Shown here piece by piece: positions 46,001 to 56,180 of a stretch of DNA of 64,000 nt. The DNA is taken from assembly GCF_022627575.1 (NCBI RefSeq), contig NZ_JADEYQ010000005.1, positions 1 to 64,000 of the forward strand. The letters are read 5' to 3'. The DNA is from Sphingobacterium rhinopitheci. Its GTDB lineage: Bacteria > Bacteroidota > Bacteroidia > Sphingobacteriales > Sphingobacteriaceae. The notes beneath the pieces were generated by a model that worked only from the letters and a program-made list of their open reading frames with translations, was not told the origin of the DNA and did not search any database. Position numbers and translations under genes: made by a program. Positions within the stretch are counted from its first letter, which is position 1. The number at the start of each line of letters is the position of its first letter.

Positions 46001-48130
46001 ATGAAAACAAAAAAAGAAAACCCGTACAAAGAAGTGTTGACACAGATGATAATCGATGTGTTCGAAAAATCGGGAAACAAACTTTTGAACTATAAACAAG
46101 TTGCTTCAAAGCTCAACATAAACGACACAGACTCCAAGGTTGCCATAGCCGAAATACTGGACAGCACATCCAAGTCAAGTCCATTTTTACAACCCGAACG
46201 CGGCAAGTTCAAGCTTCGTCAGCTTCAGGTTTACATCACAGGAAAAGTAGATATGACAGCAGATGGTTCTGCTTACATTGTACCAGAAGATGAGTTGGAA
46301 AACGACATCTTTGTATCCCCTCGAAAACTCCGTCAAGCACTACATAATGACATCGTCAAAGTACATGTTTACGAGCGCAAAAAAGGGAAGAAAAGAGAGG
46401 GTGAAGTTATTGAAGTTTTGCAACGTGCAAAGACCGATTTTACCGGTACCATAAGCATCTCCGAGACCTATGCTTTCTTCCTTCCGGATGATCGCAAAAT
46501 GCTCCACGATATCTTCATTCCATTGAACAATCTGAACGGCGCAAAGCATGAAGAAAAGGTCTTAGTCACAATTCTCGAATGGCCGAAAAATGCTAAAAAC
46601 CCGATCGGAAAAGTAAAGGCTGTTTTAGGAAAAAAAGGAGAGAATAACACCGAGATGAATGCCATTTTAGCAGACTATGGCTTCCCTTTAGAATTTCCTA
46701 AAGCGGTAGAAAATGCAGCTAATGAAATTGCTGAAAACATCAGTCCTGAAGAAATTGCTAAGCGTAGAGATTTTAGAAATACAACAACATTTACAATCGA
46801 TCCATTGGATGCAAAAGATTTCGATGATGCCATTTCTTTTAAAACATTAGCGAATGGAAATTACGAGATCGGCGTACATATTGCTGACGTCTCCTACTAC
46901 GTAACACCCGATAGCACATTGGACAAAGAAGCTTTCCAACGTGGTACTTCGGTATACCTCGTAGATCGTGTAATACCGATGCTTCCGGAGCGTCTATCCA
47001 ACAATTTGTGCTCCCTTCGTCCACATGAAGATAAGTTATGTTTCTCTGCTGTATTCGAGATTGACGACAGTGCAAATGTTGTAGACCAATGGTTCGGTAG
47101 AACTATCATACACTCGGATCGTAGATTTACGTACGAAGAAGCACAAGAGATCATTGAGAATAAAGAAGGTGACTATTCGGAAGAAATATTAAAACTTAAT
47201 GAACTAGCTTATATCTTGCGCGAGCGTAAATTCAAAAGCGGTGCTATTAGTTTTGAAACAGAAGAGGTAAAATTCAAACTTGATGAAAACGGAAAACCGT
47301 TGGGCGTATATACTAAAGTTCGTAAAGATGCACACAAGTTGATTGAAGACTTCATGTTATTAGCGAATCGTAAGGTAGCAGAATACATCGGCAAACAAGG
47401 GTCTACCAAAAATAGATTAGGCTTTGTATATCGTTTTCACGATGTCCCTAAACCGGACTCTTTAGCGAGCTTCTCTTTATTTGCTGCGAAATTTGGCCAC
47501 AAGCTAAATACTAAAACAGATAAAGAAACAGCAAAATCGATAAACGTATTAATGTCCAAGATTGAGGGTAGCAAAGAACAAAACCTTTTGACATCACTTG
47601 CAGTACGCTCCATGGCGAAAGCGATATATACGACAAAACGCACATCGCACTACGGTCTAGCATTTGATTACTATACACACTTTACCTCCCCTATCCGTCG
47701 CTATCCCGATGTGATGGTACATCGTTTGTTGCAATTCTATTTGGATGGTGGCAACAATGTAAATACAGAGCATTACGAGAAATTGTGTGAACATTCATCG
47801 CAGATGGAAAAAAGAGCTGCTGAAGCTGAAAGAGCATCCATCAAATACAAACAAGCTGAATTCTTACTAGATCAAATCGGTATTGAATATACAGGTATCG
47901 TATCTGGTGTAACAGAATGGGGTATGTATGTAGAGATCGAAGAGAACAAATGTGAGGGTATGGTTCGTCTGAGAGATATCACAGATGACTTCTATACACT
48001 AGACGAGAAAAACTACGCTATCATTGGCCAGCGTAAGAAAAAAACGTACCAATTGGGTGATGAAGTACAAATCAAAGTCAAGAAAGTAGATTTAGAAAAA
48101 AGACAAATCGATTTTACGTTAATAAGTTAA
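46001..48130 (+). CDS. rnr: Ribonuclease R
   Basis: 3'-5' exoribonuclease of 709 residues that degrades structured RNA and takes part in RNA quality control. Order: N-terminal helix-turn-helix and cold-shock domains (1-230), RNB catalytic domain with TIDPLDAKDFDDAISF (catalytic Asp cluster, near 265-280) and HFTSPIRRYPDVMVHRLL, and a C-terminal S1 domain from about 625. It lacks a long Lys-rich tail. Preceded by a structured leader and followed by a terminator; single gene. Confidence 0.96.
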   Translation: MKTKKENPYKEVLTQMIIDVFEKSGNKLLNYKQVASKLNINDTDSKVAIAEILDSTSKSSPFLQPERGKFKLRQLQVYITGKVDMTADGSAYIVPEDELENDIFVSPRKLRQALHNDIVKVHVYERKKGKKREGEVIEVLQRAKTDFTGTISISETYAFFLPDDRKMLHDIFIPLNNLNGAKHEEKVLVTILEWPKNAKNPIGKVKAVLGKKGENNTEMNAILADYGFPLEFPKAVENAANEIAENISPEEIAKRRDFRNTTTFTIDPLDAKDFDDAISFKTLANGNYEIGVHIADVSYYVTPDSTLDKEAFQRGTSVYLVDRVIPMLPERLSNNLCSLRPHEDKLCFSAVFEIDDSANVVDQWFGRTIIHSDRRFTYEEAQEIIENKEGDYSEEILKLNELAYILRERKFKSGAISFETEEVKFKLDENGKPLGVYTKVRKDAHKLIEDFMLLANRKVAEYIGKQGSTKNRLGFVYRFHDVPKPDSLASFSLFAAKFGHKLNTKTDKETAKSINVLMSKIEGSKEQNLLTSLAVRSMAKAIYTTKRTSHYGLAFDYYTHFTSPIRRYPDVMVHRLLQFYLDGGNNVNTEHYEKLCEHSSQMEKRAAEAERASIKYKQAEFLLDQIGIEYTGIVSGVTEWGMYVEIEENKCEGMVRLRDITDDFYTLDEKNYAIIGQRKKKTYQLGDEVQIKVKKVDLEKRQIDFTLIS

Positions 48131-48132
48131 TT

Positions 48133-48162
48133 ATAAAAGGGAACCTTAGTGTTCCCTTTTAT
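48133..48162. terminator. rnr terminator
   Basis: A 12-bp perfect stem (48133-48144 with 48151-48162), 2 bp after the rnr stop, with a T-rich right arm. It may also serve the convergent metallophosphatase. Confidence 0.85.
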
Positions 48163-48237
48163 ATTATTTAAGCTTTATCGAAAACTTCTTACACGTACTC
48201 ATTATATCTATAAACTCGAGATAGATTATATCTAAAA

Positions 48238-49221
48238 CTATTTCAGTTTATAAATTGTGCCATTCATCCCACTTACAGAATCAGGCAAGGACTCCATCAA
48301 AATAGGACGATGGTTGGCCGGCTCGTAGCCAGTGATCTTAATCGATTCTATGGTCTTTCGCTTCGGCAACTCCAATATAGCGTATGCCTTTGATGCAGCA
48401 CCACTGTGCCCCATTAGTTCACGAGGGCCACCACCAAGACATCCCGCATTTAGCAAGGTCAATTGCTCTTTGGTTGCTGGATAATATACATGTTGATGTC
48501 CCGATATATACATATCTACTTTATTAGCTTTCAAAAAATCCAATGTTTCATCTGCTTCTTCAATCACCTCGCCTTTTTTATTTTTGCTCGCTACAATAGC
48601 ATACAAAGGCAGATGCCCCAATACTATGCGTGCACGCGCCTCCTTAGCTACGGGTAATACCAACTGTTGCTGCATCCATTCTTTTACTGCCTCCGGGATA
48701 TATGCTGAAGAAGCATCCCAACTAATAAAAAAAACATTGTTCTTGATATAAGAAAAGTAATATGGAAAATGAGTATCATCGACATAGGTCAAATTTGCCT
48801 TATGCTTATGTGTGCTCCAAAAAGAAGAAGCCGACTCCCTATCCAATAGAAAACTCGGTGAAGCATCATGGTTACCCATTGTAAATCCAAATGGAACCCC
48901 CAACTGATATATAGGGTCCAATACAGCACGATCAAACGCTGTCCACATAGAATCCAATCGACCCTTTGTTAAAGATGCCTTTTGCCCAGCGACCATATCA
49001 CCGCCACACAGAATAATATCAGGCTTGATATCTTTCACTCGGGACACCACATCATGTAATTCCTTACTATAAGTGACAGCACCATAACTATCATTCAAGT
49101 CAGAAATAAGGAGGATTTTAAGATTTCTATTTTTGGATTCCTTATGAAAATCTTGTGCCTTACTAACAGCTACAATTGTAAAAACACATATAATTAGCAA
49201 CAATTTCTTAGGTAAATTCAT
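48238..49221 (-). CDS. Exported calcineurin-like metallophosphatase
   Basis: 327-residue phosphoesterase with signal peptide MNLPKKLLLIICVFTIVAVSKAQ. Dimetal motifs: LLISDLNDSYG (degenerate DxH), GGDM, GNHD, GHLPLYA and SGHQHVY. The first motif has Asn/Asp in place of His, so one ligand may be atypical. In-frame codons further upstream include the promoter element, so I take the ATG at 49221. Substrate unknown; a periplasmic phosphatase or nucleotidase is likely. Confidence 0.85.
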   Translation of the reverse strand: MNLPKKLLLIICVFTIVAVSKAQDFHKESKNRNLKILLISDLNDSYGAVTYSKELHDVVSRVKDIKPDIILCGGDMVAGQKASLTKGRLDSMWTAFDRAVLDPIYQLGVPFGFTMGNHDASPSFLLDRESASSFWSTHKHKANLTYVDDTHFPYYFSYIKNNVFFISWDASSAYIPEAVKEWMQQQLVLPVAKEARARIVLGHLPLYAIVASKNKKGEVIEEADETLDFLKANKVDMYISGHQHVYYPATKEQLTLLNAGCLGGGPRELMGHSGAASKAYAILELPKRKTIESIKITGYEPANHRPILMESLPDSVSGMNGTIYKLK

Positions 49222-49225
49222 ATCA

Positions 49226-49233
49226 CAAAGGTA
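49226..49233 (-). promoter_or_regulatory. Metallophosphatase promoter, -7 element TACCTTTG
   Basis: TAnnTTTG, 4 nt from the ATG at 49221. The 15 bases from motif to ATG are identical to those at 9461-9475. Predicts a leaderless mRNA. Confidence 0.6.
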
Positions 49234-49396
49234 AGGTAGATTGTAGTACTTCAAAAGAAAAAAACTCTAAGAAGGTTATTTTTGCATTTGCATAAAATAA
49301 TGTAATGAACAAAGTGAATGTGCAACAAGTAGTACATTTCATTTGGAAGCTATAAAAAATGTAATAGTTTAAGCCAACTATTTAGTGTAATAAAGA

Positions 49397-49897
49397 ATGA
49401 AATACATTACATTAATCGCAACATTACTCCTTTTTATGGGAACTAGTTGCCAGACTAGCGTAGATAAAAAATCTGATAGCCAATCAACGGCAACTGAAGG
49501 AGCAATTTCAACTACAACAATTGTTCAGCAAGACAGCATAGTTTCAGAATCTATTAAAGGCAAATATATTGTAGTAAAAGAAGATCGAGAAATCATTAGA
49601 GATGGAAAAATAACTGAATCTACAAGTGAAATCCTTGGTTATAAAACAATTTATGACTTCAAAAATGAAAATTTAGTATCTTTTTTTCTTCCGGATTATG
49701 AAAAGCCGATTGACTTAAAAATCAAACGTTCTGGTCTTTCTTACCATTTAACTAGTGAAAATGCTGAGGCAGAGGATGAACTTTTGATGCTGAAAAAGCA
49801 TACACCAAATGAAGTCATCTTTGTGAGAGAGACGGCTGATAGAGATGAAGAAGGTGAAATTCTTGTGAGATTAACACTTTATATGAAACCCATTTAA
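49397..49897 (+). CDS. Putative lipoprotein
   Basis: Unrecognised 166-residue protein with signal peptide MKYITLIATLLLFMGTSC (lipobox GTSC), then a Ser/Thr-rich linker and a folded part of about 115 residues that is rich in charged beta strands. No catalytic motif visible. Single gene with a strong terminator shared with the convergent hydrolase gene. Confidence 0.7.
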   Translation: MKYITLIATLLLFMGTSCQTSVDKKSDSQSTATEGAISTTTIVQQDSIVSESIKGKYIVVKEDREIIRDGKITESTSEILGYKTIYDFKNENLVSFFLPDYEKPIDLKIKRSGLSYHLTSENAEAEDELLMLKKHTPNEVIFVRETADRDEEGEILVRLTLYMKPI

Positions 49898-49946
49898 TAA
49901 GAAGTAGGTATTAAATCCATTTTTAAGCTACAAAACCTTAAGAAAA

Positions 49947-49997
49947 AAAAACAGGATAACGCCAGCATCATGTTTATGACTGGGTTATCCTGTTTTT
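49947..49997. terminator. Long bidirectional terminator
   Basis: A stacked hairpin: AAAAACAGGATAAC (49947-49960) with its complement (49984-49997), continued by CCAG/CTGG and TCAT/ATGA. It lies between convergent units: the lipoprotein and the hydrolase that ends the SusCD operon. Confidence 0.85.
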
Positions 49998-50048
49998 AAG
50001 AAACCATTTTAGAAAGTCTAGTTTCCTAACAATAGATATACTAATCCA

Positions 50049-51380
50049 CTAAATAGAAATATCTATCTTACTAGGGAAAATACGGTCTTGATCACCGAAT
50101 ATAGCACAACTCTCTATCATATTAGAAAGATCCGTTTTCACTTTTTTGTCAAACATTAATTTATCATTAACGAATACTTTCACTTTTTTACTATAATCGA
50201 TATAATTATTATCCAAGAAAATAGAAAAATCTAAATCTTCTACTTTTTTAGTTTCTGTCATTTCATTATTCATTAACTCCACTTTGACATTAATTGTATT
50301 TTCATGAAATTGAATATCAAACACAAGTCTATCATACTCATCGCCTTCTTTTATAGCAAGAGGTTTGTTCAAGATAATGTTATAAAACCCCTTTCTATAT
50401 CTTCCATCCATTGGGAATAATACCCAAGAAATATGCTTAGGATGAGAATTTCTAGTGTAATTAACCAACCATGGAGATGTCACTGTATAATCAATTCCGT
50501 GACCTTTGTTTGGCTGTAACTGAATTTTATTAATAAATTGACCTGGATTCTCAGTTGCTAGTTTTTGAAACTCTTCTTTAGCAATGGTAGTTAGGCGATT
50601 TCGTCCAAATCCTCTATCATGCTCTCCAGTTTCTAAAGAAAATGCAATATTTCTAAAATTCAAGGGAGGAGCATTCTTTAAAGGTTCACCACCTGCCATT
50701 GGACCAGCTCCTGCTAAATAATCTGCATAGAAAGCGGCCAGTCGCTGACTTCCATAACCACCTTCAGAAATCCCCATAACATACATTTTATGCGCATCAA
50801 TTTGATCATTCAACATAGCTAATCTGAACATACGTTCCCAAGCGTATTGAACAGGCTTGTACCACCAACGATAACGCTTTTCGTTAGGTATCTGGGGTAT
50901 AAAATAAGCAGATGGCTTATCTTCAAAACGTAATGTCCACGCTAACGTATTTTTGAATTCAGAATTCTTAGGCCCAGAACCGTGTAAATTTAAAAAAAGA
51001 GCATGTTTTCGATTTTCATCATCACTTTTCCGAACAAAATAAAAAGGCATAGGATCTTCTTTCTTCAATTCCCAATGATGAATAGAAATACTATCTCTAT
51101 TTTCCAAATTTGTACTCCATACAGGTAAGCTATCTGTTTGCAAAACTTTTGATTTCCATCTTTCCCAAACAAAAGATTTCCCTTCTTCTACCTTACCTAG
51201 TTTGATTTCACTTTTTTGACCAAAAGAAATCAGATGCGTTTCCTCATCCATTGATCTCAAACGTTCAGCAAAATAAGCGTCAACTTTTGGCTGCAATCCG
51301 CTGTATTTCTGACTATAAACATCTTGACTGAAACAAGAAATTAACAGTGCAGTCACAATTATATAATTTTTTTTAACCAT
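50049..51380 (-). CDS. Exported alpha/beta hydrolase (last gene of SusCD operon)
   Basis: 443 residues with signal peptide MVKKNYIIVTALLISCFSQDVYSQ. LNLHGSG (oxyanion region, 130-136), the nucleophile S205 in MGISEGGYGSQ, and H294 in NKGHGIDY form an esterase or peptidase triad like that of PHB-depolymerase-type enzymes. A beta-rich C-terminal part runs from about 345. It starts 7 bp after the TlpA-like gene, so it belongs to the operon and probably acts on the imported nutrient. Confidence 0.8.
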   Translation of the reverse strand: MVKKNYIIVTALLISCFSQDVYSQKYSGLQPKVDAYFAERLRSMDEETHLISFGQKSEIKLGKVEEGKSFVWERWKSKVLQTDSLPVWSTNLENRDSISIHHWELKKEDPMPFYFVRKSDDENRKHALFLNLHGSGPKNSEFKNTLAWTLRFEDKPSAYFIPQIPNEKRYRWWYKPVQYAWERMFRLAMLNDQIDAHKMYVMGISEGGYGSQRLAAFYADYLAGAGPMAGGEPLKNAPPLNFRNIAFSLETGEHDRGFGRNRLTTIAKEEFQKLATENPGQFINKIQLQPNKGHGIDYTVTSPWLVNYTRNSHPKHISWVLFPMDGRYRKGFYNIILNKPLAIKEGDEYDRLVFDIQFHENTINVKVELMNNEMTETKKVEDLDFSIFLDNNYIDYSKKVKVFVNDKLMFDKKVKTDLSNMIESCAIFGDQDRIFPSKIDISI

Positions 51381-51387
51381 CTCTTCT

Positions 51388-52599
51388 TTAAAATTTTAAT
51401 GTTTCTTCTACCAATAAATCAATTTCTTGTATCAAGCCATCCGAACTTCCATCAAATCCTTTCAATGCAAACCGTACTTGCCCCTTTTTATCTATAACAA
51501 ATTGAGCGGGAATACCTGACACTTTAAATCTATTGACCAAATCATATTTTCCATTCACTTGTTGGTCTAATAAAACCTGAAAATTCAATTTATTCTTTTT
51601 AAGGATTTGGACAATCTTTTCTTTACGTTGATTTCCATCCATTGATTTTTCCATTGTGTTCACAAATAAAAACACAACATCTTTATTGCTCTTATACTTA
51701 TCCAACACACGTTGCATCGTAGGGAATGATGCTAAACAAGGACCACACCATGTTGCCCAAAAATCTAAAAAAACCACTTTCCCGTGAAGATCTTTCAAAC
51801 TAACAGTATTACCATTTAAATCCATTAATTCAAAATCTGGGGCTTTATAAGATAGCATTCTATCCCTAATACCATTTTCTTTTTCTTTACGAATAAAAGC
51901 TAATTGTTCTTGATAATAAGCTTCAAAACCTTTATCCCCACCATAAGCTTCATTCCATATTTCGTGAAGTAATTCTCGAGAAGAGACATTCCCTTTACCA
52001 GACTTTATAATTTCACTTAAAATTGGCATAGCAAGCAAAGGTTTATTATTCTTACGATAGAGCTCAATAAACAGATATGGATGTTTAAGAATAAGACTTT
52101 CAATTTCTCCATGATTTTCCAAAAAGAGTAAAGATTCCTGATATCTACCTGTATAATTCAATATTTCCGCATAGGTAAAATATTGCTGATACAATTTAGC
52201 CTCGCTTTTGGCAATATTTAAACTAAACACCTTTGCTAAAGAATCTACAGATTTAGTCTGCCAACTAGTAGTTGGCAGACTTTTCATCATTCGATTTCGC
52301 TCTTGAGGATTCTGTATTTTAAGAATAACCTTAATAGCTTCATCATTATTATTCCATAGCAACAATTTATCTGCTGCCGCAACATGCACCTGATCTAATA
52401 AAAAATGAACCTGTTCAAATTTTTCCTCCGGAAAATCTTTTTGAAAAGCTTGATAAATACGATCTAGATCATTCACATTATTGAGATTCTTTATTTGATT
52501 TGCTACCGATGGGATAGATACAAAAGCTGAAACAGCATTTTGCTGTGCAAAAACACTATTGCAAATAAAAAATAATATTATAATGAGTTTACTTTTCAT
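51388..52599 (-). CDS. TlpA-like thioredoxin-fold protein
   Basis: 403-residue periplasmic protein with signal peptide MKSKLIIILFFICNSVFA. An N-terminal helical region (to about 245) is followed by a TlpA/ResA-type thioredoxin domain with W294-C295-G-P-C298 in FWATWCGPC and the cis-proline block SGIPAQFVID. Likely a disulfide reductase for an exported partner. Its ATG overlaps the stop of the preceding gene by 1 bp (TAATG), implying coupling. Confidence 0.88.
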   Translation of the reverse strand: MKSKLIIILFFICNSVFAQQNAVSAFVSIPSVANQIKNLNNVNDLDRIYQAFQKDFPEEKFEQVHFLLDQVHVAAADKLLLWNNNDEAIKVILKIQNPQERNRMMKSLPTTSWQTKSVDSLAKVFSLNIAKSEAKLYQQYFTYAEILNYTGRYQESLLFLENHGEIESLILKHPYLFIELYRKNNKPLLAMPILSEIIKSGKGNVSSRELLHEIWNEAYGGDKGFEAYYQEQLAFIRKEKENGIRDRMLSYKAPDFELMDLNGNTVSLKDLHGKVVFLDFWATWCGPCLASFPTMQRVLDKYKSNKDVVFLFVNTMEKSMDGNQRKEKIVQILKKNKLNFQVLLDQQVNGKYDLVNRFKVSGIPAQFVIDKKGQVRFALKGFDGSSDGLIQEIDLLVEETLKF

Positions 52600-54047
52600 T
52601 ACTTTCTATTTTTATATACTAATGAAATAGGCTTATCAAGACCTTCATACAGTTTTGAATAATTATCATTTGTAAATTCGCCCAAATTATCGATAGAAAA
52701 TACATAAACCTTTCCTTCTTGCTGATCATAGGTTCCTACAGCCAATGTTCTATTATTATCTGGAAAACTGACCCAACTACTAACTGTTTGTTTTAACGTC
52801 AACGTAGTAATATCTGTTCCTTGCGGAAAAGTATAGATCAATTTTGAACTATTTTTCTCTACATCCAACAAATACAACTCATTATCAACAGCATAATATA
52901 TATGAAAATAAAGACCCGAGAACGCAACTGATGTCGCTTGAAGAATTTTCTCCGCATTATCAACAGGGTATTTTCCGACAGCTAAACCAGCACTATGTAT
53001 TCGAAGTACATGCGCTTTTTGTTGACTGTCTTTCATCAAAAAACTATACTGACTCATTGGAGCAACCCCACCAAACATCACATCCATACCTACGTTACTC
53101 ATATCAAATGGCGCATTAGCTTGGACAGAAAAATTATTAAACTTTTTGCTCGCGTAATTAATAAATCGCTTACCAATTTCATCATAGAATATCCCTGCAT
53201 CACTACTTTGGGAAGTAATAAAATAACGGGACAATCTATAATTACCAGCTACAGGCACCCCAAATCTAAAGTCAATTTGATTGGAATAAATCTTACCATT
53301 ATTCAAATAAAAAGCATTAGAACCGACCATATCGTACTTAAATTCTTGAGGTTTTGAATTTAAATTCTTCTCGACAAACCAGTCACTACCCTTATTTACC
53401 AGTGTAAAATCGGTATACTTCACGCGTACAGATTCATTTTCTCCGAGGAGAAATATATCCTGAGACCCTCCAAAAAATGTAGTTAATACACGTACAGTAT
53501 GTAAATTTGATGGTATCATAAGGTCTGGATTAGCAGAGCTCAATAAGCTGGGAATAGCATATCCATCAGGATGAAGTAATCCTACATCTCTTTTACCATC
53601 ATTACTTTGACTTATCATAAGCCATCCTTCACTCAAGCGACTCGAAACTTGCAACAAATATTTCTTAAAAGTGGAAACACCCGTGTTTTTATCGGTAACA
53701 GTGTAAAGAAGGGTATAAGTATCTGGACGAAGTCCAAATTGAACATTCAGGTTCTTTTCTGTAGACAATACTTCATCTATTAATCCTGTTATAGGCGGAT
53801 TAGATAGAAAAACGGACCATTTGTACGTGAGATTATCCTCTCCTGTTAATAGAGATTGCTCCAACAAGGTTTCCACTTTTAAAGAATCAAACTGATTAAC
53901 CTTCAATGTATCACTACCATTTTTCAATATAGTGATTTTGTTTATTTCTTGAAGATCATAATTTCCCTTGTCTTTATAACAAGAGATTTGCATAAGTACG
54001 AAAAGTAAAACTCCTATTTTACTACATACAGATATAATGAATTTCAT
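52599..54047 (-). CDS. PKD-like lipoprotein of SusCD operon
   Basis: 482-residue lipoprotein with signal MKFIISVCSKIGVLLFVLMQISC (lipobox QISC) and the CYKDKGNYD start common to PKD-like lipoproteins in SusCD loci. An N-terminal immunoglobulin-like part (to about 140, with TYKWSV) is followed by a propeller-like region. Expected at the cell surface or in the periplasm with the importer. Ligand unknown. Gaps of 18 bp upstream and a 1-bp overlap downstream fit one operon. Confidence 0.8.
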   Translation of the reverse strand: MKFIISVCSKIGVLLFVLMQISCYKDKGNYDLQEINKITILKNGSDTLKVNQFDSLKVETLLEQSLLTGEDNLTYKWSVFLSNPPITGLIDEVLSTEKNLNVQFGLRPDTYTLLYTVTDKNTGVSTFKKYLLQVSSRLSEGWLMISQSNDGKRDVGLLHPDGYAIPSLLSSANPDLMIPSNLHTVRVLTTFFGGSQDIFLLGENESVRVKYTDFTLVNKGSDWFVEKNLNSKPQEFKYDMVGSNAFYLNNGKIYSNQIDFRFGVPVAGNYRLSRYFITSQSSDAGIFYDEIGKRFINYASKKFNNFSVQANAPFDMSNVGMDVMFGGVAPMSQYSFLMKDSQQKAHVLRIHSAGLAVGKYPVDNAEKILQATSVAFSGLYFHIYYAVDNELYLLDVEKNSSKLIYTFPQGTDITTLTLKQTVSSWVSFPDNNRTLAVGTYDQQEGKVYVFSIDNLGEFTNDNYSKLYEGLDKPISLVYKNRK

Positions 54048-54065
54048 ATTTATGGAAGTTAAAGG

Positions 54066-54764
54066 TTAAGGAAATCGTACAGGTAGCTGATTTTCATCAA
54101 GCATTTCTGCACCATTAATTTGTATATATTCATTAAGTGTATTACGACACTTGCCAACTATAAACAATAATACCTCTGGGTGAAGCCCAGCGAAGTCAGT
54201 ATATCCTGTTTCACGTATAATCAAACCATATTTAGCTTGACTATATTCGCCAAATCGAATGTCGTGCCATGAAGCAGGCTTAGTCAAGTAATCATTGATT
54301 TTTATAAGGTATGTCATTTGCTCTTTGGGTCCTACACGAAATTCATCCGAATCCAATAAAGTAATCCAAATTTTTGCTTCTTTAGTCTTCAGAGATTCAG
54401 TTTTATTGACTTTAAGTCTTAACACCCCCTCATAGCTATTAGCAGGAATTACGGCAGGTAATAAATCATAATTAGCTCGATCAGCAGTAGTCTCTCCCTC
54501 TATTATACCATACTTAACCTCTCTATCTTGATTAGACAAATGTCCTAATATCCTTAACGGAAGCTCAATAGTATCTGAACTTACCGTTTCATTCTTGACA
54601 GCGAATGAAACGGTAAGACTATCTCTACCCTCGTCAATTCCATTTTTATAAATCGCTATTCCAGATCCAAAATTATAGGAAAGCATTTTATCTTTCTTAC
54701 ATCCTATTTGTGCTAAACACAAAGTCACCACAAATAGTATAGATATATATTTTTTCAAGTTCAT
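54066..54764 (-). CDS. DUF4843 lipoprotein of SusCD operon
   Basis: 232-residue lipoprotein. Signal MNLKKYISILFVVTLCLAQIGC with lipobox QIGC. DUF4843 features: SLTVSFAVKN, VKYGIIEGETTADRANYDLLPAVIPANSYEGVLRLKVNKT, and SWHDIRFGEYSQAKYGLI. An ATG 51 bp upstream is in frame but would overlap SusD, so the ATG at 54764 is preferred. DUF4843 proteins go with SusCD and TlpA-like genes in this phylum. Function unknown, probably an outer-membrane accessory. Confidence 0.82.
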   Translation of the reverse strand: MNLKKYISILFVVTLCLAQIGCKKDKMLSYNFGSGIAIYKNGIDEGRDSLTVSFAVKNETVSSDTIELPLRILGHLSNQDREVKYGIIEGETTADRANYDLLPAVIPANSYEGVLRLKVNKTESLKTKEAKIWITLLDSDEFRVGPKEQMTYLIKINDYLTKPASWHDIRFGEYSQAKYGLIIRETGYTDFAGLHPEVLLFIVGKCRNTLNEYIQINGAEMLDENQLPVRFP

Positions 54765-54771
54765 AATAGTA

Positions 54772-56169
54772 TTAATTATTGAATTCAATTTCATCATTTG
54801 GTCTTGGTAGCACATATTGCTGATCTGTCATATCTTGACCATAACCTGAAATTCGTTGCGTATTATTTCGTTTATAATAAAAAAACAACTGTCCTTCTTG
54901 ATAAAATTCCTTACGATATTCTTTAAAAATCTCCAGCTCAATTTGACTTTCTATCAAATCATTGCTCAAAGAACCTAACCCTCTATTTGTACGTACCAAG
55001 TTCAAATATTTGATTTTTTCAATAGGATCTACACTTGCTTCGGCAGCAATATAACATACCTCAGAAAGTCTTAATAATGGTACTCTCTTTGTATTGAGTA
55101 AATCTGTTTGAATATCATCTGTATAATATTTAACTGGATATAGTTGACTTGTAGTACCATCAGTATTAAATAAAAAAATCTTTCTAAAATCAGTACTTGA
55201 ACTTTCGTAAACCTCTGTAAAAAAAGACTCCTTATTAGTTAAAACACTCGACCCCGATGAGCTTCTGAACAAGCCATCATTTATGTCTTTCAATGTTGGA
55301 ATATAAATACCAAACAATTGTTCTGATAAGAAGGTACGATTAGGTGCAGTTCCAGCTAAGTTATTACGCTGAATAAATGGAAATAATGCTGCATTATCGA
55401 TTACAACACGAGCACTTTGCAAAGCCGTAGACTTATCACCAACATATAAGGAAATACGTGCTTTCAATCCATTTGCAGCCCAATAATTAAGGTGATTACG
55501 CGTATGTGATTTGAAAGGATCAGCAAGACCATAATTGACAGACTTGTGTGCTGACAACAAAGAAATGGCATCATTCAAATCTTGCATACATTTATTTATA
55601 AATTCTTGACCTGTTAAGTTTGGCTTAACCTTCATTTCAAAAACATCCACATACGGAATACTTTCGTTTTGCATTCCTACAGCAGGAATAGGGCCGAAAG
55701 CTCTGAATAAATCAAAATGTAAATAAGCGCGCAAGGCTAAAGCTTCACCTTTTATCAACTCATAATTACCTTCAGAGAATAAATTTTCTTTACCTTCAAG
55801 GTTTGTTAATAGATTATTAAGGTTTGCGATAGCATTGTACGAAGAATTCCAAAATTGGTTCACTCTACTTTGTACCGCAGCATTGCTATAGTTGTAACGA
55901 CCAAATTCATAATATTGATTGGTATTTCCACTAACATCATATTGCTGCGCAAATACATCCATTGTAGCCATAGTAAATTCCTTAGCATACAATTCAGCAC
56001 TAGCCATTTTTACATAAACACCTATTAATGCATCCTTGAAACCTTGCTCATCTTCAAATAAAACACGTTCTGAAATATTTGTTTTAGGTTGCACATCTAA
56101 CCATTTTGTGCAGCTACTTGATGACATTGCAACTGCAGTTAGCGCTATAAAAAATACTTTATAATTCAT
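54772..56169 (-). CDS. SusD-like substrate-binding lipoprotein
   Basis: Surface lipoprotein that closes the lid of the SusC barrel and captures substrate. 465 residues, signal MNYKVFFIALTAVAMSSSSC with lipobox. The CTKWLDVQPKTNISERVLFEDEQGF start is canonical for RagB/SusD. TPR-like helices (GEALALRAYLHFDLFRAFG) follow, and the C-terminus ends in an R/Y-rich YKRNNTQRISGYG block. It sits 11 bp after SusC. Substrate cannot be read from the sequence. Confidence 0.95.
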   Translation of the reverse strand: MNYKVFFIALTAVAMSSSSCTKWLDVQPKTNISERVLFEDEQGFKDALIGVYVKMASAELYAKEFTMATMDVFAQQYDVSGNTNQYYEFGRYNYSNAAVQSRVNQFWNSSYNAIANLNNLLTNLEGKENLFSEGNYELIKGEALALRAYLHFDLFRAFGPIPAVGMQNESIPYVDVFEMKVKPNLTGQEFINKCMQDLNDAISLLSAHKSVNYGLADPFKSHTRNHLNYWAANGLKARISLYVGDKSTALQSARVVIDNAALFPFIQRNNLAGTAPNRTFLSEQLFGIYIPTLKDINDGLFRSSSGSSVLTNKESFFTEVYESSSTDFRKIFLFNTDGTTSQLYPVKYYTDDIQTDLLNTKRVPLLRLSEVCYIAAEASVDPIEKIKYLNLVRTNRGLGSLSNDLIESQIELEIFKEYRKEFYQEGQLFFYYKRNNTQRISGYGQDMTDQQYVLPRPNDEIEFNN

Positions 56170-56180
56170 AATATCAATAT